From: Desmodus rotundus
Lineage: Eukaryota; Chordata; Mammalia; Chiroptera; Phyllostomidae
Direction of reading: 5' to 3'
Length of the DNA stretch: 64,000 nucleotides
Assembly (NCBI RefSeq): GCF_022682495.2
Contig: NC_071391.1
Span: forward strand, 38,974,498-39,038,497
The notes under the pieces were generated by a model. It worked only from the letters and a program-made list of their open reading frames with translations, did no database searches and was not told where the DNA came from. A program made the position numbers and the translations under genes. Below, piece after piece: positions 55,901 to 61,569 of this stretch. How positions within the stretch are numbered: the stretch's first letter is position 1; each line of letters opens with the position of its first letter.

Positions 55901-57169
55901 GGAAAATGATTGAGCAGGTTGTAAATCTTCTAGGTCAAAACCCATTAGAGATGGTAAAATGTATGACTATAAAGTCTTGCATGCAAAAGGAAAGTAACCA
56001 TGATATGGGATGAAAATACCTGATTTGGTGCAAGTAAAAGAGATGTGAGGCATTTTAATCCTAAATGTACTGTGAGCCCATGGTAAGGCACACCAAGTCT
56101 ATGCTGCACGATAACAAATGTGAATGTCAGGGACATGTGCCAATGCCTTCCTGAGCTAAGACCTTGTGAGAGCACATCTGGGCCTCTGGGAGCGCAACAA
56201 CCAGATGTGTGCAGGCAGGGGAGCTAGAGGCCATGGGCCACAGTGGGTCATAATGAGCATCTGGGAAAACAGGGCTAGAGCCTGGAGAAAGAACATTTTG
56301 GGAGAGGTACAAGAGTTGTCTTCAAACAGGAGAAAGACTTACGGGAAAGAAAATATTTCATTTGTTCTTTCTGCCTTCAGAGCAAGACCCCAGATAGCTT
56401 TAGGAGATAACAAAAGCCTGTTCATTTGTTCTGTTGACTAGGAGGTATTTGTTTTTGAGATCTTTAAAAGACCTAATGACCTTAGATTTACCCTAGAAAA
56501 ATTCTGTTTCTATTCCTACTTATGGGGATGTGGAACCAGATGCTGATTTCTAGGTAGGCCACAGATGATTGAACTGTTGAATTCATTTGAGGAAGAATAA
56601 TTGGGCAACAGTCCTTCTGAAAAACCTACTAAAGAGAGGGGATTTTTGCAAACATTATGCCAAATAGTCAACTAGCTTCCAGTTCCCAGAAACCAAACTC
56701 TGACCCAAGACACAAGAACCTGCTTGGTACTTTGGGAAGCAATGGAAAGAACATAGAATTTGGAGCAAACAGAATTGGTTTGAAGCCTGCCTATGCCATT
56801 TACTAGTTCTGTGACCTGAAGCAAGTTCTTAACCTTGCCAAGTCTTGGTTTACCCACCTGTAAAATGAGAAAATAAAGTTCTAGCTTACTGAGTCATTGT
56901 GAGGATAAAGTAACAATTATAAAGCCGCTGGGATAGAATTAAGTTCTTACAACTGTTAAAGCTCTCCCTATCCACTGAACCAAGTTGCCAACAGAACTAC
57001 AGTGATTTCAAACAGACACATAAGTTAAGCACTTTTTTCTTTCAGGGCTCCCTTCTGAACTGTCCCCAGCTACTGAGGAAGAAGAGTCAAAGAGTGGCTT
57101 GGATGTCATGCCCAATATTTCTGACATGCTGCTGCGCAAACTGCGGGTCCACAAGTCTCTTCCTGGGAG
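22791..57169 (+). CDS. IRAG1: IRAG1 (MRVI1), first ten coding exons, 3' part outside window
   Basis: Spliced coding region: 22791-22988, 33128-33228, 34339-34409, 36465-36638, 37693-37770, 38526-38578, 38786-38830, 39934-40551, 42778-42856, 57046-57169. Phases agree at every junction and the joined frame stays open for 513 codons plus 2 nt. I recognise the product as IRAG1 from segments such as [52 protein letters not shown] and [13 protein letters not shown]. In the family the protein sits on the endoplasmic reticulum, binds IP3 receptor type 1 and cGMP-dependent kinase I-beta, and lets NO/cGMP damp calcium release in smooth muscle and platelets. Missing here are the coiled coil, the RRRVS-type kinase site and the C-terminal membrane anchor of the family. 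The window therefore holds a little over half of a protein of roughly 900 residues. No frameshift or premature stop was seen, so the gene looks intact. Family assignment is firm; the exact first exon of the transcript is not. Confidence 0.95.
23518..23735 (-). mobile_element. VES SINE, antisense, with 17-bp target-site duplication
   Basis: It ends in gagccacaccagccagggc (tRNA-like head in antisense) and starts in a T-rich tail. Internal words include cacgccccctactggggacc and gccctgactgggaatcgaac. Perfect flanking duplications tatatgtcactttttag lie at 23501-23517 and 23736-23752, showing clean L1-mediated insertion. RNA polymerase III boxes lie in the tRNA-like part. Diagnostic for a bat genome. 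Confidence 0.92.
24786..25077 (+). mobile_element. VES-like SINE, sense, longer variant
   Basis: It opens agccctggccggtgtggctc and ends in a CT-rich stretch and A-rich tail. About 70 bp longer than the other copies because the caatcccnnntctgggcacc unit occurs twice (near 24885-24960). Flanks 24773-24784 and 25078-25089 match at 10 of 12 bases, a likely target-site duplication. An ATA/AAT microsatellite follows. Confidence 0.85.
25090..26335. other. IRAG1 intron 1, unannotated part
   Basis: No repeat or coding element recognised apart from weak MIR-like words near 25720-25760. Confidence 0.45.
26340..26476. repeat. (CA)n-rich imperfect microsatellite
   Basis: CA dinucleotides interrupted by tct, ata and gac words over about 135 bp. 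Confidence 0.9.
26785..26925 (-). mobile_element. MIR SINE, antisense
   Basis: gcagacacagctctaagcac, gattatcaccccattgacag and atgagaaaactcgggg in antisense MIR order. Confidence 0.6.
27070..27250 (-). mobile_element. MIR SINE, antisense
   Basis: ggcacatgctacatgctcat, gaagtctttgtgaggttatg, caaaggtcacatagttgtgt and gagattgaaacccaagcttc. Confidence 0.65.
27700..27795. repeat. (GGAT)n microsatellite
   Basis: ggatggatggatgg units with variant ggct, agat and gggt units at both edges. Confidence 0.92.
27796..28405. other. IRAG1 intron 1, unannotated part
   Basis: No feature supported. Antisense open frames here lack motifs. Confidence 0.45.
28405..28570 (-). mobile_element. MIR SINE, antisense
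   Basis: Degraded copy: ttattgttattactttatct, then agaagctaagcagcctgtcc and ggtgggatgccagtctaggc. Confidence 0.5.
29190..29500 (+). mobile_element. MIR/L2 fragments
   Basis: Diverged MIR-like head (cttaccacctgtacagccct) and a tail with gagacagggcctggcacaca. Confidence 0.4.
29892..30006. mobile_element. Palindromic MITE
   Basis: The left end starts tgccagatttaacaaataaa; the right end, reversed and complemented, starts tgccagataaaacacagg. The two halves are imperfect inverted copies across about 115 bp, the form of a short non-autonomous DNA transposon of placental mammals. Family not named. Confidence 0.6.
30015..30180 (-). mobile_element. MIR SINE, antisense
   Basis: ttattgatgaggtaaccaag, gcacagagagtcaagggaac and acacagctagtaagtgagat. 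Confidence 0.75.
30181..31284. other. IRAG1 intron 1, unannotated part
   Basis: Only an L2-like tail near 30960-31030 (acacataacatgcgttcagt) was noticed. Confidence 0.4.
31285..31340 (-). mobile_element. L1 3'-end fragment, antisense
   Basis: A T-rich tail, then tttattgtcattcaattacag, the extreme 3' end shared with L1 copies at 31566 and 44045. Confidence 0.6.
31566..31735 (-). mobile_element. L1 3' UTR fragment, antisense
   Basis: ttattgttcaattacagttt, then ccaccccagccaaacccacc, cttggttttgtctatgtgtc: bat-type L1 3' UTR text. Confidence 0.75.
31745..31800 (-). mobile_element. Second L1 3'-end fragment, antisense
   Basis: ttttattgttattcaattac directly beside the previous fragment, a separate short insertion or a duplicated tail. 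The sequence gggatgttt precedes 31566 (31547-31555) and follows the 31745 copy (31798-31806), so the two may have inserted together. Confidence 0.6.
32435..32705 (+). mobile_element. L1M 3' end
   Basis: catgggtgtatactctctaa, aaactcatcaagttgtatat and cacaccttaataaagtgatt, ending in an A-rich tail: the 3' terminus of an L1MA/MB-like element. Confidence 0.75.
33128..33228 (+). CDS. IRAG1: IRAG1 coding exon 2 (residues 67-100)
   Basis: The acceptor is ccaccag, ending at 33127; the donor is gtatat at 33229. It encodes residues starting [20 protein letters not shown] and ending in ETDKNLAN, plus two bases of codon 100. The stretch [21 protein letters not shown] matches the family closely, while the first ten residues are proline-rich and variable. 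The exon joins exon 1 in phase 0. No domain is known to me here; it is part of the disordered N-terminal region. An antisense reading frame over the same bases is a shadow. Confidence 0.93.
33229..34338 (+). other. IRAG1 intron 2
   Basis: 1.1 kb with GT and AG ends. AT-rich in the middle. It holds one MER5A-like element (34080-34225) and nothing else recognised. Confidence 0.8.
34080..34225. mobile_element. MER5A-like hAT MITE
   Basis: cagtggtttggaaaactgta at the left, then gagtttctgatctggtaggt and gaatttgcatttctaacaag: MER5A order with a truncated right end. Confidence 0.75.
34339..34409 (+). CDS. IRAG1: IRAG1 coding exon 3 (residues 100-124)
   Basis: The acceptor tctttcag ends at 34338; the donor is gtaagg at 34410. 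The first base completes AGA (Arg100). The exon then encodes [23 protein letters not shown] and ends with the first base of Asp124. It carries a basic run (RLSRRHLK) followed by serines and threonines, so basophilic kinase sites are possible; that is inference. Its 71 nt and phases fit both neighbours. Confidence 0.93.
34410..36464 (+). other. IRAG1 intron 3
   Basis: 2.05 kb. It carries L2-like pieces at about 34890-35130 and 35600-35890 and an (AAAATT)n tract. No exon candidate was found. Confidence 0.75.
35190..35245. repeat. (AAAATT)n A/T-rich simple repeat
   Basis: Repeated aaaatta and aaattaaa words at the 3' side of an L2-like piece. Confidence 0.85.
36465..36638 (+). CDS. IRAG1: IRAG1 coding exon 4 (residues 124-182), cGKI-beta docking region
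   Basis: The acceptor catctgcag ends at 36464; the donor is gtaggc at 36639. The exon encodes [20 protein letters not shown], then a charged helix-like segment, [17 protein letters not shown] (residues 149-165), then a basic tail, [16 protein letters not shown]. Published work on bovine IRAG maps binding of the cGMP kinase I-beta leucine zipper to about residues 152-184. That falls on this helix and basic tail if numbering is comparable. It is the most conserved exon in the window and is probably under strong purifying selection (inference). It has a leucine-rich amphipathic face (L151, L153, L154, L159, F164, L165) but is not a classical leucine zipper. Confidence 0.95.
36639..37692 (+). other. 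IRAG1 intron 4
   Basis: 1.05 kb, GC-rich, with no repeat recognised. It ends in the tandem acceptor cagcag. Confidence 0.75.
37693..37770 (+). CDS. IRAG1: IRAG1 coding exon 5 (residues 182-208)
   Basis: This exon encodes [20 protein letters not shown] and then VPTLP, a Ser/Pro-rich disordered segment homologous to the family. The donor is gtgagg at 37771. The acceptor is a tandem cagcag, with AGs at 37688-37689 and 37691-37692. Using the distal AG gives S-A-V-S-P, as I recall for human; using the proximal AG adds one alanine. Either choice keeps the frame. Confidence 0.9.
37771..38525 (+). other. IRAG1 intron 5 with a MIR
   Basis: MIR in sense at about 38240-38420 (tgtgtgaccttgctctccct, ctgcctcagtttccttgtga, catgtgagaggcactcaaca). 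Otherwise unannotated. Confidence 0.75.
38526..38578 (+). CDS. IRAG1: IRAG1 coding exon 6 (residues 208-225)
   Basis: The acceptor accattctag ends at 38525; the donor is gtaaca at 38579. It encodes [18 protein letters not shown], joined by one base from exon 5 and ending in phase 0. The Pro/Ser-rich text aligns with the family segment GLDVCSGPPSPLPGAP. The donor is weaker than its neighbours (no G at +5), so skipping is conceivable. Its 53 nt are not a multiple of three, so skipping would shift the frame. Confidence 0.88.
38786..38830 (+). CDS. IRAG1: IRAG1 coding exon 7 (residues 226-240)
   Basis: A 45-nt microexon encoding [15 protein letters not shown] in phase 0/0, with donor gtgagt at 38831. 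The acceptor is tandem: tttctccagcag, with AGs at 38781-38782 and 38784-38785. The proximal site adds one glutamine (TQQKGDE); the distal site gives TQKGDE. The exon is symmetric, so skipping it would remove 15 residues without changing frame. Confidence 0.88.
38831..39933 (+). other. IRAG1 intron 7
   Basis: 1.1 kb with a short cacacgcacacaaacatgca run near 39497-39520. No other feature supported. Confidence 0.7.
39934..40551 (+). CDS. IRAG1: IRAG1 coding exon 8, large exon (residues 241-446)
   Basis: The acceptor tctctttcag ends at 39933; the donor is gtgggt at 40552. Its 618 nt encode 206 residues. The N-terminal part ([20 protein letters not shown]) and [11 protein letters not shown] are conserved. 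The middle is Pro/Gly-rich, disordered and divergent. The C-terminal third ([20 protein letters not shown] through [18 protein letters not shown]) is conserved and helix-rich. A basic-directed serine, RGISRDS, sits before this block (RGLSWDS in human as I recall it) and could be a cGMP-kinase site; that is inference. High GC creates long open frames on the minus strand (39833-40345 and 39987-40493), which are shadows. Confidence 0.95.
40552..42777 (+). other. IRAG1 intron 8
   Basis: 2.2 kb. Unusually free of young repeats compared with introns 1 and 9. No additional exon was recognised. Confidence 0.6.
42778..42856 (+). CDS. IRAG1: IRAG1 coding exon 9 (residues 447-473)
   Basis: It encodes [20 protein letters not shown] and AAEQEK plus one base, nearly identical to the family. 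The donor is gtaggt at 42857. The acceptor context is unusual: a T-rich tract, then gaaaaag. The AG after five adenines is not the common CAG or TAG. A GAG follows directly, so a second in-frame acceptor at 42780 would drop one glutamate (KLREEHIL to KLREHIL). Confidence 0.93.
43620..43780 (-). mobile_element. L1 3'-end fragment, antisense
   Basis: tggggtaacattggttaata followed by aggtttcaggtgtacaattc and catcaactgtatactgtatt: the 3' terminus of an L1 in antisense, a different subfamily from the copy at 44045. Confidence 0.75.
43850..46850 (-). mobile_element. Older L1, antisense, split by a younger L1
   Basis: Flanks at 43850-44044 and 46570-46850 both read as the antisense 3' region of an old L1M/L1ME (aactatgatgaacagccctac, then cttgggataagatctcaggc and cactgggttaaagtggagaa). 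The younger L1 at 44045-46551 sits between them. Confidence 0.55.
44045..46551 (-). mobile_element. Young L1, antisense, 5'-truncated, broken ORF2
   Basis: The 3' end lies at 44045 (ttattgttctattacagttg) and the sequence runs leftward-to-rightward up ORF2 to the reverse-transcriptase domain, where it is truncated near 46551. Minus-strand frames 46178-45657 (with the RT catalytic motif [13 protein letters not shown]), 45768-45406 and 45074-44763 are consecutive ORF2 pieces in different frames, so the protein is inactivated. Flanking ctgtt(c/a)ctactttttaaa at 44027-44044 and 46552-46569 is a target-site duplication, 17 of 18 identical. The element is a few million years old at least (inference from decay). 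Confidence 0.9.
47040..48740 (-). mobile_element. Degraded L1 fragments with an antisense MIR
   Basis: T-rich text resembling antisense L1 ORF2 3' sequence (47100-47660), then an antisense MIR at about 48290-48530 (gacaaatgagcaaactgagg, agccaggattggaacccagg). The rest is AT-rich with no assignment. Confidence 0.45.
48815..48908. repeat. AT-rich inverted repeat, about 24-40-bp arms
   Basis: Left arm 48815-48838 (aaatagaaaagatatatgta...) pairs with right arm 48884-48908, differing by one inserted base. Pairing continues imperfectly inward for another 15-20 bp. Could be a small MITE or a hairpin formed by local inversion. Confidence 0.75.
49139..49500 (+). mobile_element. L2 fragment
   Basis: gacatttgagcagctgtcta, gacattcctgggagagggaa and cagcgtgtgctgagcctaaa follow the L2 order. 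Sequence from 49501 to 50186 holds nothing I recognise. Confidence 0.5.
50196..50406 (+). mobile_element. VES SINE, sense
   Basis: It opens gccctggccagatggctcag and ends in an A-rich tail. A-box-like tggctcagttgg and B-box-like ggttcaatcc are present. The flanking duplication aaagaccag is at 50187-50195 and 50407-50415. Confidence 0.9.
50450..50575 (-). mobile_element. MIR SINE, antisense
   Basis: ttttacacatgagcaaactg, actcgcccaaggctatgcag, gagctcttaaccattcagat. Confidence 0.75.
50790..51460 (+). mobile_element. L2 fragment with local tandem duplications
   Basis: ggaacagcaggagcaaagga, then gaattttatccagtacctct and ttggacatgttgaatggcca in L2 order. Inside it are a 34-bp tandem duplication (51167-51200, 51201-51234, one mismatch) and an 18-bp one (51253-51270, 51271-51288, one mismatch). 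Confidence 0.6.
51500..51715 (+). mobile_element. MIR SINE
   Basis: ctggttttgcatcctggctc, tgagcctcagttcttagctt and gttgatgttcaataataaat. Confidence 0.75.
51716..52760. other. IRAG1 intron 9, unannotated AT-rich part
   Basis: No named repeat or exon could be supported. Confidence 0.45.
52774..53052 (-). mobile_element. VES SINE, antisense, with expanded (GA)n
   Basis: It ends in tgagccacactggccagggc, with internal gccctgactgggaatcgaac. The GA-rich segment has expanded into an uninterrupted (GA)n of about 44 bp at 52860-52903. Target-site duplication tgtcttt(a/c)attct is at 52761-52773 and 53053-53065. Confidence 0.92.
53066..53743. other. IRAG1 intron 9, T-rich unannotated part
   Basis: Possible old L1-derived text, not assignable. 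Confidence 0.4.
53758..53955 (-). mobile_element. VES SINE, antisense
   Basis: cacgccccctactggggacc, cagactgggagtcaaacctg and tgagccacacctgccagggt. Flanks share tctatg followed by T runs (about 53744 and 53956), a probable duplication. Confidence 0.9.
53970..55503. other. IRAG1 intron 9, pyrimidine-rich part
   Basis: Contains a small palindromic CATA/TATA tract at 54119-54156 and otherwise no feature I can support. Confidence 0.4.
55504..55652 (+). repeat. 149-bp near-perfect inverted repeat (hairpin)
   Basis: Arms 55504-55572 and 55584-55652 (69 bp each) pair at 65 of 69 positions around an 11-nt spacer, cagcaaagtct. The four exceptions all become G-U pairs in RNA of the + strand, which is also the IRAG1 sense strand. 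The start of the left arm (gactgtctagttcaatct) recurs in direct orientation at 55645-55662, and the spacer word cccagcaaagt recurs at 55668-55678. That fits a replication template switch that copied the region backward and then resumed. No tRNA, snRNA or known transposon end was recognised. Confidence 0.9.
55663..56735. other. IRAG1 intron 9, unannotated 3' part
   Basis: Nothing recognised. Confidence 0.4.
56740..56965 (+). mobile_element. MIR SINE just upstream of exon 10
   Basis: actagttctgtgacctgaag, cttggtttacccacctgtaa and gagtcattgtgaggataaag. Confidence 0.75.
57046..57169 (+). CDS. IRAG1: IRAG1 coding exon 10 (residues 473-514), last exon in window
   Basis: The acceptor tttctttcag ends at 57045; the donor is gtaaag at 57170. 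It encodes [20 protein letters not shown], then [20 protein letters not shown], ending with two bases of the next codon. An acidic patch is followed by a conserved basic helix, LLRKLRVHK. The next family exon (expected to read APPLTEKEVENVF) was looked for up to 64000 and not found, so this intron exceeds 6.8 kb. Confidence 0.94.
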
Positions 57170-57414
57170 GTAAAGTCAGGGCATGGTCGCGGATACCTGT
57201 ATGAGGTGGCCTGTGTTAGATTCTAGATGGGACACAGTAGTGCACCAGCCTTGATTTCTGACCCCAAACAGATCAGGGTCCAATGGTCCAGGGCAAATGC
57301 ATCTCAAACAAAAAGAATAATAAAGGGCCAAGTGGGGTGGAAGCAACTCAGCGAGCAGTTGGGGTTCATAGGCATGCACAAGGGTCACCAAGAGGCTCCT
57401 GATGGCAGACAGCA

Positions 57415-57690
57415 GTGGGCTTTGGGCCAGGAGGCCTGGTTTTAATCCCAGCTCTACAATTTACTTATAACTGAGAGAATTTTAGATCTGATATCTGCAT
57501 AGATGGAGATGTAGAACATTTGGGACCACATAAAGAAGGATTGCTTGGCAAACCTACCAGTCTCTTCTACCCATGGGGACAAAGTGGCTTCATTTCTCAA
57601 GCCCCAGTCTCCTCACCTACACAAGGGATCTGTCATTGGTAGATAAATGAGATGGTGTGTGAGCATGGACTTAGGGTTTTATCAGCACAT
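57415..57690 (+). mobile_element. MIR SINE, interrupted
   Basis: A head with ggaggcctggttttaatccc and a later part with agccccagtctcctcaccta are split by about 100 bp of other sequence. Confidence 0.5.
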
Positions 57691-58030
57691 AACAGGCCCT
57701 GGTAACTGGGTTAAAAAGTGAACAGTTTAGAGTATAAAGGAGAGAAAATCGGGTACCACTAGGCAATAGGAACTGGATGGGTGCCTGCAAATGAGGCTTC
57801 CTACCAAGCCCAGAAACCTGGGGACTAAACTGTTGGGCACAAAAGCCATTAAAAGGAGCTACCAGACATAACAGAACTTCCTAATTTAAGGGTAAATATG
57901 AAAGGAAAACAAGTTTTTCCCATCAGGTGTTATGTATTCAAATTCGACACTATAATCAACAAAAACAGAGTCATTAAGGCAATACTCAAAGGGACTGAGC
58001 AACAAAACTAATATCAAGAAAAGTGGTAGA

Positions 58031-60128
58031 GGGGACTTCCAGTCAAGATGGAGGCATAGGCAGACATGCCTCACCTCTTCATGCAACCATAGAAAGAATT
58101 ACAACTAGATCCCAAAACAAATAATGCCCAGAACTGACATAAATTCAAGCTGTATGGAAGTCTGACAACCAAGGATTTAAAGAAGCCACATTCATCCAAA
58201 TGGGTAGGAGAGGCAGAGTCATGGAGTTGGGCAGAGAGGCCCAGAGATGCAGTGTGACATGGAGAAGTGGTGGCAGCAGCAGAATGGACAATCCCACATT
58301 CATGTATGGTAGATAAAAAATCAGGAGGGATACCTCGGAAGCGAGCAATCCCAGCCCCAGGTGAGATCATACAGCCAAGTGTTCCAGTACCAGGAAGATA
58401 AATCACCATAACTTCTGGTTGTAAAAACCAGTGGGGATTGGGGCAGTGGAAGGAACTGCTGGATTTTTCAGGAGATTCAGCTTAAAGGGCCTGCACAGAC
58501 TTAGAACTGATGCAAACCCACCCACTCTGGGATTCTACACCAGGGCAGCATCTGGAAGGTCACTAGTCTCATACGGGAAGTGGGTGAAGAGACTGGAAAT
58601 GGGGTAAGTGCTGGGTAAACCTCTAGAAGCCAGGCAGCAGCATTGTCCCCTCTCTGAGCCCTCCCCCCACACAGAGCCACAAAGCAGTAAAGCAGGCTGC
58701 TCTGCCTTGGCAATTACCTAAGGCCCTGCCCCACACAATTTGCAGGTGTGTTTTCTATAATAGGCCATGCTACTAAAACAAGCAATCAAAGCAGCTCTAC
58801 CTAATAAACAGAAACAAACACAGGGAGGCTGCCAAATTGAATAGACAAATGTGGCCCAAATGAAAGAATAGAACAAACCCCTAAGAAAGAACTAAATGAA
58901 ATGGAGATAGCCAACCTATTAGATGCAGCGTTCCAAACACTGGTGATCAGGATGCTCAAAGAACTCACTGAGTATGGCAACAACATAAATGAAGAAATAA
59001 AGGTTACACTAAGTGAAATAAAGAAAAATCCACAGGGAACCAACTGCACAGGGAAGGAAGCCAGGATTCAAATCAATAATAAGGAATAAATAAGCATTCA
59101 ACAAAATGAATAAGAATTTTGCTTTTCATAAGCAAAATGAAAAAAGAATTTAAAAAATTGAGGTTAGTATAAGGACCCTCTGGGATATCTCCAAATGTAC
59201 CAACATCTGAATCATAGGGATGCCAGAAGGAAAAGAGGAAGAGCAAGAAATTGAAAACTTATTTGAAAAAATAATGAAAGAAAACTTCCCTAATTTGGTG
59301 AAGGAAATAGACATGCAATTCCAAGAAGCACAGAGAGTCCCAAAGAAGTTGGACCCAAAGAGGACCACACCAAGGCAAGTCATAGTTAAAATGCCAAAGG
59401 TTAAAGATAAAGAGAGAATCTTAAAAGCAGCAAGAAAAAAGCAGAGGCACCTACAAAGGAGTTCACATAAGACTGTCAGCTGATTTCTCAAAAGAAACTT
59501 TGCAGGCTAGAAGGGACTGGTAAGAAGTATTCAAAGTGATGAAAAGCAGGGATCTACAACCTAGATTATTCTATCCCGCAAAGCTATCATTTAGGATGAA
59601 AGGCCCACAGATAGAGTGCTTCCCAGACAAGGTAAAACTAAAGGAGTTCATCATCACCAAGCCCTTATTACATGAAATGTTAAAAGGACTTATTTAAGAA
59701 AAAGAAGATCAAGATCATTAACATTAAAATGGCAACAAATTCACAACTATCAACAACTGCATCTATATAAGCAAACAACTAGCACAGAAATAGAATCACA
59801 GAAATGGAGATCACATGGAGGGTTATCAACTGGGAGGGGGAAGAGGGAGAACTGGGGAAAAGGTGCAGGGATTAAGAAACATAATTGGTAGGTACAAATA
59901 GACAGGGGGATGTTAAGAATAGTATAGGAAATGGAGAAGCCAAGGAACTTATATGCACAATCCATGGACATGAACTAAGGAGGGGATTGCTGGAGGGAGG
60001 GGGGTACCAGGCAGAGGGGAACAAAGGGGGGAAAATTGGGCAACTGTAATAACATAATCAATAAAATATATTTAAAAAATAAAAATGTGTGGGGATTTTC
60101 CCCACAATGTAAAAAACTGTAAAAAAAA
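58031..60128 (+). mobile_element. HAL1 (half-LINE-1), near full length
   Basis: It begins ggggacttccagtcaagatg, an L1/HAL1-type 5' UTR start, and contains only ORF1-type coding text: 58901-59089 (coiled-coil-like) and 59220-59483 (RRM-like, with EAQRVPKKLDPKRTTPRQVI and KVKDKERILKAARKKQ). These are separated by stops, so ORF1 is inactive. There is no ORF2. The 3' part leads directly to aataaaatatatttaaaaaa, a short extra segment and a second A tail. Flanks aaaagtggtaga (58019-58030) and aaaagtgctaga (60129-60140) are a 12-bp target-site duplication with one mismatch. ORF1 alone plus a 3' end is the definition of HAL1, mobilised by L1 machinery. Confidence 0.88.
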
Positions 60129-60269
60129 AAAAGTGCTAGAAACAAGTCAAAAGCAGGCTGAATTCACAGCTGGAGGTGGGAGTGACTTAGGCCAGTTCAC
60201 CTGGCGGAAAGGCACAGAGGGAATGTCCAGAGACAGGAAACCAAAGGAGAAGTACCCAAATGCACTGCT

Positions 60270-60470
60270 GGTGACAGAGCATTTTACATGCTGTGTGTCT
60301 TTTGGTGTTTGTGACAACCCAGTGAGGCAGGAAAGGAAGATTTTATTTTGTTTATCTTAGTTGGGGGAACAGAGAAGCAAGGCAACGTGCTAGTAGGTGA
60401 CAGAGTCAGAAATTGAACTTAGGGTGGACTGAGTTGCCTTTTCAGCTATACCAGGCACCTGTCAAAAGTA
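60270..60470 (-). mobile_element. MIR SINE, antisense
   Basis: cagagcattttacatgctgt, gtgacaacccagtgaggcag, gctagtaggtgacagagtca. Confidence 0.65.
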
Positions 60471-61260
60471 CCAAAACAAACACTGGTGCTCTTTGGTTTG
60501 CAAGAAACCAAAAGGTTTGTCAAGAGGGCTGACCAACCAAGGCTGGTCAAGAGGGCTGTTGGCTTCTTTTTCCTCTGTAAAGTTGAAGATAGTTAGTATG
60601 ATTAGGGCACACCTCCAGCTAATTAAATTTTCTCAGCTTTCCCAGGAAAGGGGGACTGAGCAGTTTTATCATCCCCGAGTGAGTTAACAGCTACCAGCTA
60701 TCAACCATGAGGCCAGATGAGCTTGCACGGTCAATGAATAAAATCAGCATCTGAAGCATGTGGTCCAGGCTGTCAGACTGGGATCAGTGTCTCTCATACA
60801 TCGTGGGTCCCGTCACAAACGTCCCCGCTCTGGCCGCTCAGTCTCCCTGCTTCTGGCCTTAGTAGAAGCTGTTCCCAAATTGGGCCCTTAATTGGGCCCA
60901 GAACTCTCTAGCTCTGGATTGGGGGTTGAGAGATATGGACAAACTCATGTAAGATGCCATCCAATAGAAGGAAGCCAGAGCTTCAAGATTCCTTTCCCCA
61001 GCAGAAATGCTGGTTTCCCCAGCATTACACTTGAGTTTTAAGATGCAGGAGTTTGTTTTATGTTCCATGTGAACTATGAGAATTGGGATTGAACCATACC
61101 AAGAAGGACTCATAGATTCAGCAAACTGAATGGATTTGGTAGAAAAACCAGGTCTAGAACCCAAATTAGAGACAAGGTCAGTGGTTGGTTAACAAGAATG
61201 CAAAGAGGAGATGTTACTGAATAAGGTATTCCAGGGTCAAACACCAAAAGGAGCAATAAA
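60471..61260. other. Intron after exon 10, unannotated
   Basis: No repeat or exon recognised. The exon that should follow exon 10 is not here. Confidence 0.45.
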
Positions 61261-61264
61261 CAGG

Positions 61265-61500
61265 CATTTAATCAACAACCATTCATTGAGTACTTGTTAC
61301 GTGCCACACATTAGAATGGAGAACAAGAAGACACAGTCCCTGTTCTCACGACACTTACAGCCTGGGTGGGGAGACAAATAATATTCAGGTAACAAAATGA
61401 ATGATTTCAGATAGCAAAGCTGCTACAAAGACCATAAATGGGCACAGATAGAGAATAACATGGGACCTTTGGGAAGAGGGTCAAAAAGGCCTCTATGATA
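61265..61500 (+). mobile_element. L2 fragment
   Basis: caaccattcattgagtactt, gttacgtgccacacattaga and cagtccctgttctcacgaca. Confidence 0.7.
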
Positions 61501-61569
61501 AAGTAGTAATTAAGTTGAGACATGTAAATGACAAAAAGAAGTTATCCGTGCAAAGATTTCGATGAAGGA

